A stretch of DNA of 64,000 bases from the NCBI GenBank assembly GCA_920105625.2, contig OV050031.1:227712194-227776193 (forward strand), given 5' to 3'. The stretch is from Clusia tigrina. Taxonomy: Eukaryota; Arthropoda; Insecta; Diptera; Clusiidae. The position numbers and the translations under genes are program-made. Positions 22,641-34,085 of this stretch are shown here, piece after piece (the stretch's first letter is position 1; every line of letters starts with the position of its first letter). Below the pieces are notes generated by a model. That model did no database searches, was not told the DNA's origin, and saw only the letters and a list, made by a program, of their open reading frames with translations.

Positions 22641-25495
22641 TTTATATATCTTATACGAGTATATCGTATTTGCATAAAACTCTGATCGTTTTCTGTGTTT
22701 CAAGCTGATTAAAGTGAATTCATTTGTTGTATTCCCTGAAGAGCATGTAAGTATGTGTCTGAGCCATCGCTATGCAGCCCCATGCGGGTGATTCTCGTCA
22801 AATTTCCAACTCACTTTTGGCAGTTTCTCGATTTACTCTGTTTGTGAACCCTTCTGAATTCATTTTGAATGTGGGTTAACGGAAATAAGAAAGAAAGAAG
22901 CTGCTAATTGGAAATTGGAAACAATATCGTAGGTAATATTTAAATTGTGCTATATCTTAATCTACTTTACCCGTATCGATTAGCGAAAGCGATCTTTGTC
23001 GCTGCCACTACCAGCGGGGAAGAGCTGCTTCACCAAATGAAATAATTTCAGTTTTCCGAACTAATGTGGAAGTTACACACTCAAGTATGGGGGCCTCTGC
23101 ATGTGACGACGCGGACAGGGCATTTCGAACAATATATCAAGCGAGTAGGATCGATGTAGATTTTGCGATAAGGAACTGAATTTATAAATGAAAGAGTAAC
23201 CAACCTTTTATGGCAATTGGAATTGTGTTTGCTAGTTATCCACTTAATTGCCACCAACTGGCAAGGGGCAAATCAATTATAAAAGATTAATGAGATACTG
23301 GTAGTTGCATTTCACACATTTTCAAGGTCCTGCTGAGATAACGCAGTAATTAAGTCTAACGAAGTATACGCGATAGAATAAGGGCGAAGCACCCGTAAAT
23401 ATAGCATAGGAAACAAACAGAACAAAGAGCAGTCCTCATTCTCGTCGTTTGACATTGACTAAGTTGGTGTCGGTCTAACTCGACGAGGAAAAGAGGGGAT
23501 AATGCTTAAAATACTTGGAAGGAAAGAAAATGTACTGGAAGGAAGGTAAATACTGGAGTGGGGGAAGAAGTTCCAATCTGTGCCAACCATATCTAGCAAG
23601 AGTCTCTTTGAATTGAAATTCTTCTTCCAATTCAGTATGATAATTGGATGACTTCCCCTAATTTCAATAGGGGAAGTCCCAAAGGTATGATGTGTTTAGA
23701 CATACATATGTATATATATACATATACATAAGTACGGCAGTTGCACTAAACAATGTAATTAATATATCAAACTTCCGTGGTTTTAAAGTCGCAACAATTC
23801 TCATACAATTTCTATGTCTATAACTCGGATTTATGTTTCCATAATTCATTTGATGCTGGCATATAAAATTACAGTTTCAGTGTAGAGTATAAACGAAATA
23901 TCTGTTTCTCTTTTATATGCCGTCTCATGAGAGTTAAATTAAATTCTCACCACTCCACCGAAGGAGTGTAATTGCAAATGGGCAAATTTTGATTAATTTC
24001 ATTTATGAAGCATTGCAATTAAGTTTACGCCCCTGCGATGGTTTAATTGTCGTCACCGAAACCAAACCTCCTCACAGTGATTCAATCTTATGCAGCAAAT
24101 GCACAAATTTACGATTAAAGCTCATTAAAACGGAGCACTTCTGAACTTCACTTTACTTTTGAAATCGGCTCAACTGAAGTTTCACCGCATTTCATTCTTA
24201 AAGTAGCTCAAAATTTGTTCTTATTTACTCAATCACTATTTAAAATTTCTTCGAATTTGCTGTGGCCGAATGCACCCACAAGGATTATGCTGTTAAACGA
24301 CTTTTGAGTCCTTTTTGAGTCCTTTTTGTATTTGGAATATTCTCTGTACACAATTTGCTCGGTTTTATAGAACAATCTTTCGATACTACCCATGAGCCCA
24401 CACACTGTGCGGCGGCCGCATTGTCGAGCACCTACGTTTGCACTTTCAGTGCCTCGCTTTGCTTGGACAATTGCCAAGGAAATTAATTTCTTTGAATTAT
24501 GCTGTCAAAAGCGAAGTACAAAAATGTGTATTTGTCCTTCAGTGACAGGGAAACCATTATATTTTCATTTTTGAGCGTTTAAGAGTGGCACAAAATGATT
24601 TTGTGGCGAAACTAATTTTCAGTTTAGGCCACGCTGCTAAATAATGGCCATATTTGGGGGAGTGGGACTCAACATAAATTAGATTCCCATTCTACGCAAA
24701 GATACGAAATCAACTGAATATATTACAGGACACACTAACGAGCTGCTCATTTTGCAGGCAAGAGATTTCTCATTTCCCTCAGAGCACAAATTCTGCTTTT
24801 ACCGCTGCTTGTTGTTGGTCTCCTGGACGGCTGTCATTGCGTAATTAATGCAAAGTTAATAACCCATGTAATTCATATCACCCCGTAGACAGCAATATTG
24901 GCTCAAAGAGACAACAAGGACCAAAGCCATTGAAAGTAAAGAGACAAAGGCAGCAACACGCAGAAATTTTTATTAAAAATTTATTAGCTTCCACTCAACT
25001 ACAGCACAGGTAGTGTTCGAAAGGGATGTTTCCAGGAACAAAGGATAACCTACGAACGGTTGAAAAAACACAATGAGAGCTGCGAAGTTAAAAGTTGTTT
25101 CTATAAATTAGAAACCTGATACGAGCACACATCCATCTATTCAGATTGTTGTATTAATTAATTGAATTTGAGCCGCACTAATAAAGCATGCCAACCGTGT
25201 GCCAACTGACGTCAGAGAAAATACTTTTTATGCGGTGGAAAACACACAAAATAAAGTGATATTATGCCACTCCCAATCAAAAGGAAAACCAGTTAAATAT
25301 CGTTAATCTATATACAAAATCGTTCCGATTTAATAAGCGAGACTTTTATGCGCCAGTAATAAAATTCATAATATCAACAGTTCATTTTGTTATATAGGAA
25401 CACCTGATGCGGTTAAGAGAAGGGTTCCTACTCAGCATGTAAGGATGTTCCCCAGATTGTTCCAAATTCAATGAGGATAGATGTAATAAAAGAGA
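22641..25495. other. Anonymous region
   Basis: A perfect 10-bp hairpin lies at 23650-23678 (GACTTCCCCT...AGGGGAAGTC, 9-base loop), and a doubled TTTTGAGTCC occurs near 24303. No transposon or exon motif is recognised. Confidence 0.45.
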
Positions 25496-25623
25496 AACGG
25501 ACCGTCAAAGTAACGGACGGCCAGAGTAACGGACCGTTAGAGTAACGGACCGTCAGAGTAACGGACCATCAGAGTAACGGACCGTCAGAGTAACGGACCG
25601 CCAGAGTAACGGACCGCCAGAGT
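25496..25623. repeat. 16-bp minisatellite, eight units
   Basis: Eight units of consensus AACGGACCGTCAGAGT start at 25496 and every 16 bases thereafter. Variation is limited to the GTC/GCC/ATC/GTT position and single bases. Period and phase are perfect, without indels. No transposon motif flanks it. Confidence 0.97.
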
Positions 25624-25799
25624 TTGCCAACTCTACTCATGCCAACTTACATTGGCATACGAGTATGTTCGAGAGTAATAAGCAGCCGATTGCTTAGACT
25701 AGTCAAGAGTACCATTTAATCCTGCAATCGCGCTGTCTTCTATAAGAGTAGATTGGGCAAAGTTTTGTTATACATTCCTAGGCAATACTTTCAATTCAT

Positions 25800-25990
25800 T
25801 ATTTGCCAGGTTAGGTTAGGTTAACCTGGCAAGCATAAAGCCCCGCATAGACCGATTGGTCCCTAGCGATACCAGATGGGGTCTGACCTCTATGTAGATT
25901 TCCAGTAGACATCTTGTAGGATGTAAAGCGTATTTAAGCAGTACTGTCAGACTGAGTACTGAGATGTCTTCCAATCTCCCATCATTATTT
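25800..25990. mobile_element. Possible non-LTR 3' tail with GGTTA repeats
   Basis: GCCAGGTTAGGTTAGGTTAACCTGGC is partly palindromic; its arms are GCCAGGTTA and TTAACCTGGC. It is followed by CGATTGGTCCCTAGCGATAC and TCTGACCTC. Runs of GGTTA often mark 3' ends of fly non-LTR elements. No coding sequence adjoins it, so family and strand are open. Confidence 0.35.
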
Positions 25991-26025
25991 GCTGATTATC
26001 ACTAATATTCAGAAGGCCAGAGGAC

Positions 26026-26145
26026 TTGACTAAATCCCTAACTCAATTGACCATGTCCCTAACTCACTTGACCATATCCCCAACTTACTTGACCAAATCG
26101 CCAACTTACTTGACCATATCCCTAGTTCACTTGACCAATTCAGCG
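26026..26145. repeat. 21-bp minisatellite, about five units
   Basis: TTGACCA(T/A)(A/G)TCCCTAACTCA-like units recur at 26026, 26047, 26068, 26089, 26110 and 26131 (partial). Divergence between units is higher than in the 16-bp array 0.4 kb away. Confidence 0.9.
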
Positions 26146-27639
26146 CTACCTTAGAGCTTTTTTAACCTTTAAAGTATCCTTCAAGAAAAGCATGCAATCC
26201 ACTTGCAAAAACTCACTTATGACTGGAGATAGTAAAGAGCCTGGCTATCCACTGTATCCTTCTGAGTTTTCGTTCATTTAATTGGCTTCTCAGTCGTTAC
26301 ATCTGCTCAGATACTCCAGAATTATGCTATTTTAACCCAAATCTAAACAAAATTAAGTCGCATCTTGTTTCAAATACGCACTGATTCCTTGAAAATATTG
26401 TGTACTATATATTAATGAAGCTTTTCATATATCCTGGTGGCACTGTAATGCAATTACTCGAATTATCTTACTTAATTATGGCATTCTGCAACGCTCTTTC
26501 ACTTTAAATTGCCCGATTGTGACAAACAATAATTAATTTACGAAGCTATCCTGGCAGTTGCTTGAACAGGCTGGCAAAACATTTGTTCATGCAAAATCAC
26601 AAAAATAATACTCAGTAGGGAAAAAAGGATGCATATCGGTTCATTAACCGCTGCGAGGCGCATTAAAGCCTCAAACAACCCCACTGTAATAAATTAACCT
26701 AATTTCAGGATAAACATTTAAGACTGCACAGCAAACAAAACAAAATTATGCTTAAAACGCATTCGCCATATGGGCTCGCAAACACACACAATCACATTCA
26801 TGCGTACACGCACCTCTCCGAAGAGCCAGGGAAGGCGGCGCCCATTATCATTATTATCTTTGTAAATAACGCATAAATGCTGCTCACACAATCGCACACT
26901 CACACTCACGGATAATAAACGCCGAGTGACCAACTGTGCCACGCTTAGTTGCATCTGGCACGAGGCCTGCAGCCAGCCGGGAGTGCATCACTCGCATTAC
27001 AAAAGTGCAAGAGTGTGTTTTCTATGTCCGATATTCCAACTGCGAAAATGCCATTAGCCCTGTTGAAGCCCCTCTGGAATTGCCTGTGCTGCATCAGAAT
27101 TGTGAAGTATGTTTCTGGACTATTCCGCCACGAAAAAGAAGTGAGGGTGGAAGTCGTCCTGTGCCCGCTGTATCCCTTGGGATCACACTGAAACATATTT
27201 AGGTGGAATGACCACTACGCGTTGCATTTGCAGTGGGCCGCTCCAACATTTTACAAAATGCATTCGCTTGATTTATTGGCACTGGACAGGGCAGTCGCGG
27301 CATTTTGCTTTTCACTGAATAGTTGATATTTCCGAAAACTTGCATAAAGCCACATGGAGAGAGAGTTTTCATGGACGTTCATTTGGTTATTCCTTCATTT
27401 ATGGACTCGCAGTTTCGAATTTTTGTGCTTTATATCTGTAGCATAGATTAAGGTGACAAGAAGAGTCCTTATACACAAATGTTTGTAACTCGCAATGTGA
27501 TTGATGGGCGATGTATTTCAACCGATCAAAAAGTAGCTGATTTTTCTGAGCCAATTGCATGTTATATAGTGTTATCCCAAGTCATCTGTGATATGTGCCT
27601 TCTTAGGCTTGAATATGTATAAATAACAATGTATAATGG
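26146..27639. other. Anonymous region
   Basis: No recognised motif. Three overlapping open frames at 26936-27202 on both strands (80-88 codons) suggest unbiased sequence rather than a gene. Confidence 0.45.
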
Positions 27640-27786
27640 TATATATCCTTTCCAAAATCCTATATAACCCACCTTCCCTAAATATTTTTTCAGGCTTAGG
27701 ACAATGGGCATCAACGCCTGAGTGCTTGGAGGCCTTCTTCTTCGGCGGTTCTCCGGCCTACCCCTATTTATCAATCTATCTATCTA
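27640..27786 (+). mobile_element. Family C non-LTR 3'-end fragment
   Basis: This is the same 3' block as at 41455-41590, here on the plus strand: AATCCTATATAACCCACCTT, then GACAATGGGCATCAACGCCT and TTCTTCTTCGGCGGTTCTCC, ending in a TCTATCTATCTATC run typical of a non-LTR 3' tail. Confidence 0.75.
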
Positions 27787-27796
27787 TGGTACATAT

Positions 27797-28205
27797 ATAG
27801 AAGGTGTGGCAGGCGTGTTTTTAACCGAAACACTTGAACTCTCATTACTTGGACAAAGTATAGGTTCCGTGATTAATGTCCTAACGGGTCACTGGAATCT
27901 GGTTACTCATGGGTGTAGGCTGGGGATTACCTTTAACGACTTCTGCATTAGTTGCATGGACGAGGAGGAGAAAGAGTCCATTGTACACCTGTTAAGCACG
28001 TGTCCGGCGTTGTGCAGAAGGAGGCGCACTTTCCTAGGCGACTACTTTCTAGACCCTTTGCGAGATGTCTCAAATAAAAAGATTAACTCCATCAACTGCT
28101 TCATTAAAAGCTCCAAATTGCTGGACCTTTGAAAGGGATGGCACCTGATGTCCCATGCGGTATCACAAAGGGTCAATGTTGGCCTAAATGGGCCTTACAC
28201 CACAG
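27797..28205 (+). pseudogene. RNase H fragment and tail with internal deletion (family D)
   Basis: The plus strand starts GVAGVFLTETLELSL, resembling the RNase H segment just after TDGSK. It then jumps directly to VINVLTGHWNLVTHGCRLGI, the post-RNase H region, so most of the catalytic core is deleted. The Cys/His tail follows: FCISCMDEEEKESIVHLLSTC, one residue group, then RRRRTFLGDYFLDP and KKINSINCFIKSS before the stop at 28132. The 3' UTR contains GCGGTATCACAAAGGGTCA. It is the same family as 29415-29730 and 35718-36400, which lie reversed. Confidence 0.8.
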
Positions 28206-28374
28206 TTAATTATATCTCCAAGAGGTGGGGTAATGATTGCTAGCTACAGAGGCCTTCGACTCGAAGAGAAAAGTATTTTTTAGAAAGAGCCATTTTGGAG
28301 ACCAAGTCCGTGGCAGGATTTGAACTTGCGACCCTCGGGGTGTGAGTCTAGCATGCTTCCCACCAGACCACAAT
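28206..28374 (-). repeat. tRNA-headed SINE
   Basis: Reversed, the copy starts TGTGGTCTGGTGGGAAGCAT, has GGGTCGCAAGTTCAAATCCT (box B), then CTTTTCTCTTCGAGTCGAAG and GCCTCTGTAGCTAGC, ending near TATAATTAAC. The head and the middle CTTCGAGTCGAA block agree with 34991-35178. It directly abuts the 3' UTR of the family D copy. Confidence 0.75.
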
Positions 28375-29414
28375 ACACGGACCTGAACCTTTCAGAATTG
28401 TCGGATACTTGTATTCTATTTGGCTCTTATACGAAGCAAACATTTAAACTGACATTAAAGCAGAATAATAAATGTGATAAACGAAATTTTCTCATAGTTT
28501 TGCCATTGCATAAAATTGATTCCGCACTCGAAGGGAGGGAAATATTAAAATTTATGTTATGCTGTTTTATGGGGTGCAACTTTCTATTGCCACTGCAACC
28601 TCACCCAGTTCTCCAGAAGCGTCGGCGCCATCTCCACTCTTCAACTTTCTCAATTACAAATACGAACGACCTCGTAAAATATCATTGAGTATTACTTTTA
28701 TGCACTTACAACGTAATATGACCGACAATGCGAAGGATGCTGCAAGGCGCATGCATTTCGACTTCACTTTCCAGACTCGGCAACTCGTTGTTCAGCATGC
28801 AACAACTACCAACGCAGCAGTGTAGTGGACATGCCAGGCGAAGCATTGTTGCTTTTTCGCATTTGTACCTGATTTTATTATTCGTACATACCGAGTGTTA
28901 TGTGGGCTTGTCTCCAACTACATGGAAGTATTAAAAAAATTGCTCGCTGGAATTGGGTCACAGTTATTTCGAGCACTTGCCTAATAGAAAATTATATAAT
29001 ATGTAGGAAAATATTGGAACCTTTGTTATTGCTGGCATTGGGCTTAAAACTGACGAAAATATTGGTTGTTTGGCAATTTCAAAACGTTAAGGACTGTATC
29101 GGATTTGACCAATATTATCACTTTGTTGTGATTTAAATTTTATCACTATTACCATGGTAGGCAGCAAATGTGTGTGCTTTAACTGCCTTTATGATCTTCA
29201 AATGAAATGATGTAAACGGAATGGGAATAAAGGATGTGACGTCACATGTAAGATCCAGAATATTATAGTCATATCCGCAATATTCCATATAGGAATAAAT
29301 GCTTAATTCTGTTCTGCAAGGTCTGTCACAAGTTTGAAACGTGAAGTAACCATATACGCCGGCGGTCTTAGAGTTATGCTTACACTCTTACTCGTGTATG
29401 CCCGGTCATCCCAG
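28375..29414. other. Anonymous region
   Basis: Several 68-122-codon frames overlap on the plus strand, but none shows a recognisable domain. The first begins inside the SINE. Nothing else is seen. Confidence 0.45.
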
Positions 29415-29730
29415 TGAAGGTAGGTTGTAGGTAAGGCGGCCGAAGTGGCACTTAGGCCATCACTGACCCTTTGTGATACCGCATGAGACATCAGGTCCCA
29501 TCCCTTTCAAAGGTCCAGCCATTTGGAGCTTTTAATGAAGCAGTTGATGGAGTTAATCTTTTTATTTGAGATATCTCCCAAAGACTCCAGAAAGTAGTCG
29601 CCTAGGAAAGAGCGCCTCTTTCTGGATAACGCTGCACACTTGCATAACAGGTGCACAATGGACTCTTCCTCATCCTCGGCCAAGCAACTCCTGCAGAAGT
29701 CGTTAGAGGCCATCCCCAGCCTACACTCGT
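29415..29730 (-). pseudogene. Non-LTR RNase H tail and 3' UTR (family D)
   Basis: The minus strand reads DFCRSCLAEDEEESIVHLLC, then RKRRSFLGDYFLESLGD and KKINSINCFIKSSKWLDL, then a stop. This is the intact Cys/His end of the element protein (C-x2-C...H-x3-C type). The 3' UTR follows, to a GGTAGGTTGTAGGTAAGGC block at 29419. The 5' boundary is sharp at about 29730. Confidence 0.85.
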
Positions 29731-29936
29731 AAGTGCCCAGAGTGTCCAGTTAGAACACTAATCACGGTACCTATACAAATATCTTCCCAGTGAAACAATT
29801 CATAAAAGGAACCAATTGTTTCTCATTTCCCATTAATCTGAAACTGAGTTGTTTGGGGCCCTGCTGTTAATAATTTAAAATTGTGAAAATTCTTTAAGTT
29901 GCTCACGGCTTCATGCGAATTTGACGAACTCTTTTA

Positions 29937-31230
29937 CGAACTGGATAAAGCGATTAGTTTTAAGTGTCATAGCGCGGCTTTATGATCCAGACGGATTAGC
30001 GGCGCCGTTTGTGGTTAGAGCGAAGATCCTGATTCAACGCATTTGGGAAGTGAAAAACATCGGATGCTGCATTGCCAGATGCACTGCTCAATGCATGGCA
30101 AGAGATATTCTCTGAAATCCCACAATTCGAGCGTCTCCCCATACCATGCTGGTTTCGCTACGCGCGGCATTTCAATGTGGTTTTGCATGGCTTTGCAAAT
30201 GCGTCTCGAGGGTTTATGTGTGGTCATAAAAAACGAAAAAAACCCATTTCTCGACAGGTACTGGCCAAATGTAGGGTTGCGCCATTAAAAGCAGAGACCG
30301 TGCCCCGCCTCGAGCTCCGTGCTGCCACCTTACTCAGTGAATTGATGCCATGTGTTCAAGCCGATTGCGTGGATGAACATAACATACAAATGAATTTCGT
30401 CATCTGCTGGTCCGATTCTACGGTGGTCTTGTGTTGATGAAAACGCAACATTGGAGGCCAAAGATCATCTGAGTGTCAGTGAACTGGATGAATCATTAGC
30501 ACATGGGATAAGCAGTAGCAATATGACCATTTCAGGACTGATATCCAAGCATTGCAGCAGAACGGCGAGAACAATATGTCAGCCAAAATACCGTGTTTAT
30601 CGAATGCAATAGGAGCACTGACCCTATTCATGCAAGACGTATGCATGGTCGATTGCAGAATGCGGACTTACCAATCGATCAGTGTAATCCTATTATAATA
30701 TCGGGAAAGGGGCATCTGGCCTGGATGTTGACTCATTCGACGCACCTTAACCCGGGCATCTGTTAATCGGTGAATCCTTGTTCCCAGCTCTGGGAGAGAA
30801 AGTTCCGCCAGCACGGCTGGAGAACTGTCTAACCTATTTGCAAACATGGCAACAAATAGCCCAGAGATTCTAGAAATTATGGAGCGACAGCCACATAGAT
30901 GAATTACGGCAGTGCACCAAATGGCGACATGACAAAATATGAAGGAGGGCGATTTAGTCGTCATTAAAAAGGAAGCCACACCACTAACACTTTGGATTAT
31001 GCCACGTGTAATTGGAGTGCACCCGGGCACAGATGGATCGATGCGGAATGTCACACTCTGGACTGGACGGGTACAATCACTCCACTCATACAGCGATTAT
31101 GTTTGCTACCCGTAGAACCAGTTGAGCCAAAACTTCACATGCCACGCAAAGACCAAATATCATTTCGTCGTCATTGGAGAACACGCCATTTCACTAGTAA
31201 TACAAATTCCTTTGAGGACTCTCCATAATG
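29937..31230 (+). pseudogene. BEL/Pao pol remnant: RT end, RNase H, integrase end
   Basis: Plus-strand pieces occur in the order expected for BEL Pol. RLVLSVIARLYDPDGLAAPF and RAKILIQRIWEVK come first, then AWQEIFSEIPQFE. VAPLKAETVPRLELRAATLL and ICWSDSTVVL (RNase H Asp) follow near 30290-30430. Next is the integrase N-terminal zinc-binding end CNPIIISGKGHLAWMLTHST near 30690. It is joined directly to the integrase end GHLLIGESLFPALGEKVPPA and a KLWSDSHIDELRQCTKW segment. Last is GDLVVIKKEATP...VIGVHPGTDGSM near 30955-31050. The integrase catalytic core (DDE) is deleted between the zinc-binding part and GHLLIG. Frameshifts and stops are frequent. Confidence 0.85.
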
Positions 31231-31300
31231 CCGACCTAGGCCGCAACTCCACCCTCGCAGCGGTTAAATGCTACATGAGTGGAGTTGCGGCCTAAGTCGC
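31231..31300. repeat. 22-bp inverted repeat at the 3' end of the BEL copy
   Basis: CCGACCTAGGCCGCAACTCC+AC (31231-31252) is matched in reverse by 31279-31300 with two mismatches, leaving a 26-base loop. Sixteen central pairs are perfect. Confidence 0.85.
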
Positions 31301-31789
31301 GGAGCAATGTTGAATGATTTTCCTTTTTTGAAGTATACGGTTTGGCGTGCAGGATGGAAATAGGATGAAGTGTCTCCACATAGTGACAATTAGTATATGT
31401 TATTTTTTGAAGCATCTTCAAGGAATCGCTTCATCACGCTGATATAACGGAAATGCTACATTTACTTGCACGAGCTTCTGAAATTACGTTCTGGCAAATA
31501 TTTGCGTGTCATTCGAATTGATTCAGTTAAATTTCAAATTAGATCTTTTGTGCCGGATGGCGGAGGAATATTAAATTTATGTTCGTGAACATCCTTCCAT
31601 CTCTTGGAAAATTAGAACTCAACTGACTGATGTGCAGTATTTGTGTTTTTGTTGTTTATTATGCTATGTTAGGTCATATTGGCTGCAATGGTACTTGTGC
31701 ACCAGTCTTGCACTTGCACTGTTTGAGTTTTGAGTATTGTGTCAGGACCTGTAACCAGGCGCAGTGTAGCTCGTTCGACACATAGTGGA

Positions 31790-32025
31790 TAAGAATTATT
31801 CTCCAAAACGTTTATGACTAATCTGGAGAAAGGAAATTCATTGAGTCGAGTCCTTTAAGATTACTTTGCAACGCTTTATTTAACAACTCCCTTTTATACT
31901 TCAATTACCAATAGAAAATTGTACGATTCTTATATTATGATATTATTATGTCATTTGGAGTAGTCACCTTAAAAGGAGCTCATGGAATATCTGAATTCCT
32001 CTTAACTTTCTCCATAACCACTTTA
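31790..32025 (-). mobile_element. LTR-like segment
   Basis: On the minus strand TATAAAAGGGAG is followed by TTAAATAAAGCG, about 15 bases from the TATA box to AATAAA. This layout is close to the LTR candidate at 7300-7796. The ends are not defined, although AGTTAAGAGGAATTC near 32012 could be a 5' end. It lies between a plus-strand BEL and a minus-strand Jockey copy. It could equally be a chance TATA box. Confidence 0.25.
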
Positions 32026-32039
32026 GGTTTAATGACTAT

Positions 32040-33800
32040 ACACCTCTTTAAATATGCAGTCTTTCGTTTTTGAAATACCACGGTGCATTGGTTGTTGTGC
32101 GTAGTATTTTAGATTAAAATCGTTGAATCAACTCGATGTTGGAAATTCTGGCAGAGTCCCACAGTTGAATGTCGTAGGTCCAGATGGGTTTAATTACCAC
32201 TTTATATAGGAGGATTATTTCCATGCTCAAACCTGACCTGCTGTTAAGCAGCCAATAGAGTGTACTAGTATTGAGCCGTAGTTGTAGTCCTGTAGCTTCG
32301 ATGTGCTTCGTTATTCAAAGGAATCCCAAGATATTTCACTTCGCTTGCTTGTGAGATCATTACTCCATTAAGAGATAAAGGAGGGCTTGTTTCTTGTCTT
32401 AAAGTAAACGTTATGTGAACGCTTTTCGAGTCGTTAACCGTAATTCTCCATTTTAGTAACCATTCTTCTACACGTCTGATGTGATTCTTTAATTTTTGTG
32501 AGGCAATGTTGGAATATGTATGGGAATATCAAATATCGTCTGCAAACGTCGATATAGTCAGCTGGTTATCTGTTGGTGAATCACTTGTATACCAGAGGAA
32601 CAAAAGCGGTCCAAGTATATTCCCTTGTGGGACTCCAGCTAGGATTCTGTGGGTGTCTGTCTATATCACACAAAAGCGTGTGACTTTAACTTTCCGATCA
32701 AAAAGGTAGGACTTCAAAATATTACTATATTCTGGAAGGTCGTTCTGAACTTTGTAGATGAGACCCTCAGGCCAAACTTTATAGAACGCTTGTGCCACAT
32801 CGAGAAAAATCGCAGAGCAATATTTTTTATGCAGAAATTCTGTGGACCTGCTCTGTTGTACCGTGCTTCTCTCCAAACCCAAATTGGTGTTGAGGGATTA
32901 CTTCTGTTCTTCCCAACAGTGGAGTTAATTTATGGAGAAGTACCTTTTCGAAGATTTTGGAGAGTGTTGACAGCAGGCTTATTGGTCTATGTGATGTTAT
33001 TTTTATTGGATCCTCTCCTGGTTTATTAATCATTATAATACGGACAATTTCAAAAATTTGGGAAGTAATTTAGTCTGAGCAGAGCTGTTTTCCTTCTTGG
33101 CTTTTCAGTCTATTCGCCGCGACTGGGCCGCTGAGAGTTTCCCTGTTGCCTTTGTTGGGATTGTTTTTGCTTTTACTCTGCTGCTCGGTGTCCCATTCGC
33201 CAATATGAGAAGCATTTCAATCCTTAAATGGCGTTGTTAATCCTTGCTTCAATTCTGGAATTCAAATTTGGACGCAGCTGATTACTCCCAGTGTAGAAGG
33301 AATTCCCACCTTGGATAATTCCTTCAGTGGAATTAATTTTATGTCTGATGAATTTTTTCCCGCCTCTCTCCTGGGCGCAGCCAGGCGCCGCGTCGCTGGC
33401 TGTCTCATACTCTGATCCGTAAAGTGAACAATTGCTATATTTGGTAGTTCCTTCAGCAATTTGTTTGTGATTAGGTCGTGACCCGGAGATTTTTTGGACT
33501 TATTTCCTTCCGTACAATCAATTTTACTTCCTTCATTTTAATCTTTGGGCTTCGTTTCGCCTGACGTACATTTAGAGGTGTTTGGATTACTTCAGTCTGC
33601 ATTAAATTTGGTGTGAACACTAGTTGGAGATAATCTGCAAAGGCTTCGCTTTTTCTGCATCGCTCTTTGCCCAATTACCGCATCGCTGCATCGGTTTTTA
33701 CCAATTACAAATCGGAAAGTCTTATTGGCGGTTCCCAGTACCGGGGCCGCTTCATTTTACTCACAGCTTTCCATAGCGAGTAGTTGGTATCTGCGGTCGC
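32040..33800 (-). pseudogene. Jockey-type RT pseudogene
   Basis: From right to left on the minus strand: SLWKAVSKMKRPRYWEPP near 33750, then RKSEAFADYLQLVFTPN, then PGHDLITNKLLKELPNIAIV. After a disturbed stretch come the RT finger motif HRPISLLSTLSKIFEKVLL and IPQHQFGF, motif A AIFLDVAQAFYKVWPEGL, motif B AGVPQGNILGPLLF, motif C TFADD, the thumb VNDSKSVHITFTLRQE, a WTYGIQLW-like part and, near 32080, ILRTTTNAPWYF. The catalytic FADD is retained, but at least three frameshifts and a stop disable it. The DKVWH position reads YKVWP. An endonuclease piece of the same strand lies just upstream at 33868. Confidence 0.88.
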
Positions 33801-33867
33801 TGAAAGACTTTTTTTGGCTATATTGTAGACTCATTAATATAATATTGGCTTTCAGAGCTACTATTTT

Positions 33868-34042
33868 TCATGACCCCCAGAAATCATATAATTGGCAGGC
33901 TGCATTGAAGTCGAAACATATAACAAATGGGCTAAACTGTGAACCGGATACCCTTCCATTTCTTATTTTTTTGTTCACGATTAGAAACGAACAAATTGTA
34001 GTCGGAGTCAATGGTAGTTTTAAGTGGCATCGTTGATCTCTG
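33868..34042 (-). pseudogene. Jockey-type AP endonuclease fragment
   Basis: The minus strand reads LKLPLTPTTICSFLIVNK, then FVICFDFNAACQLYDFWGS. In Jockey-clade elements the endonuclease carries (I/V)(I/C)GDFNAHH..WGS, so DFNA (about 33900-33912) marks its catalytic Asp/Asn step. The downstream part of the endonuclease and the linker to RT are deleted between about 33800 and 33868. Its upstream end runs into the foldback at 34010-34085. Confidence 0.65.
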
Positions 34043-34085
34043 TGCATTGACTCAGAGATCAGCGATGCCACTCAAAACTACCGTT
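34010..34085. repeat. 33-bp foldback (near-perfect hairpin)
   Basis: The left arm 34010-34042 (from AATGGTAGTTTTAAGTGGCA) is matched in reverse by 34053-34085 with three transitions. The loop is ten bases (TGCATTGACT). As plus-strand RNA, two of the differences would be G-U pairs and one A-C. The left arm belongs to the endonuclease coding sequence of the Jockey remnant, so the right arm is an inverted copy of that edge. Confidence 0.93.

Noticed and set aside
25496..25623. CRISPR array
   Set aside because: The units are contiguous 16-mers without spacers, and the context is an insect genome.
26936..27202. Three overlapping open frames suggesting a gene
   Set aside because: Frames are open on both strands at once, and none has a domain.
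30668..31054. 128-codon minus-strand frame
   Set aside because: It is the shadow of the plus-strand BEL integrase end, whose motifs are clear.
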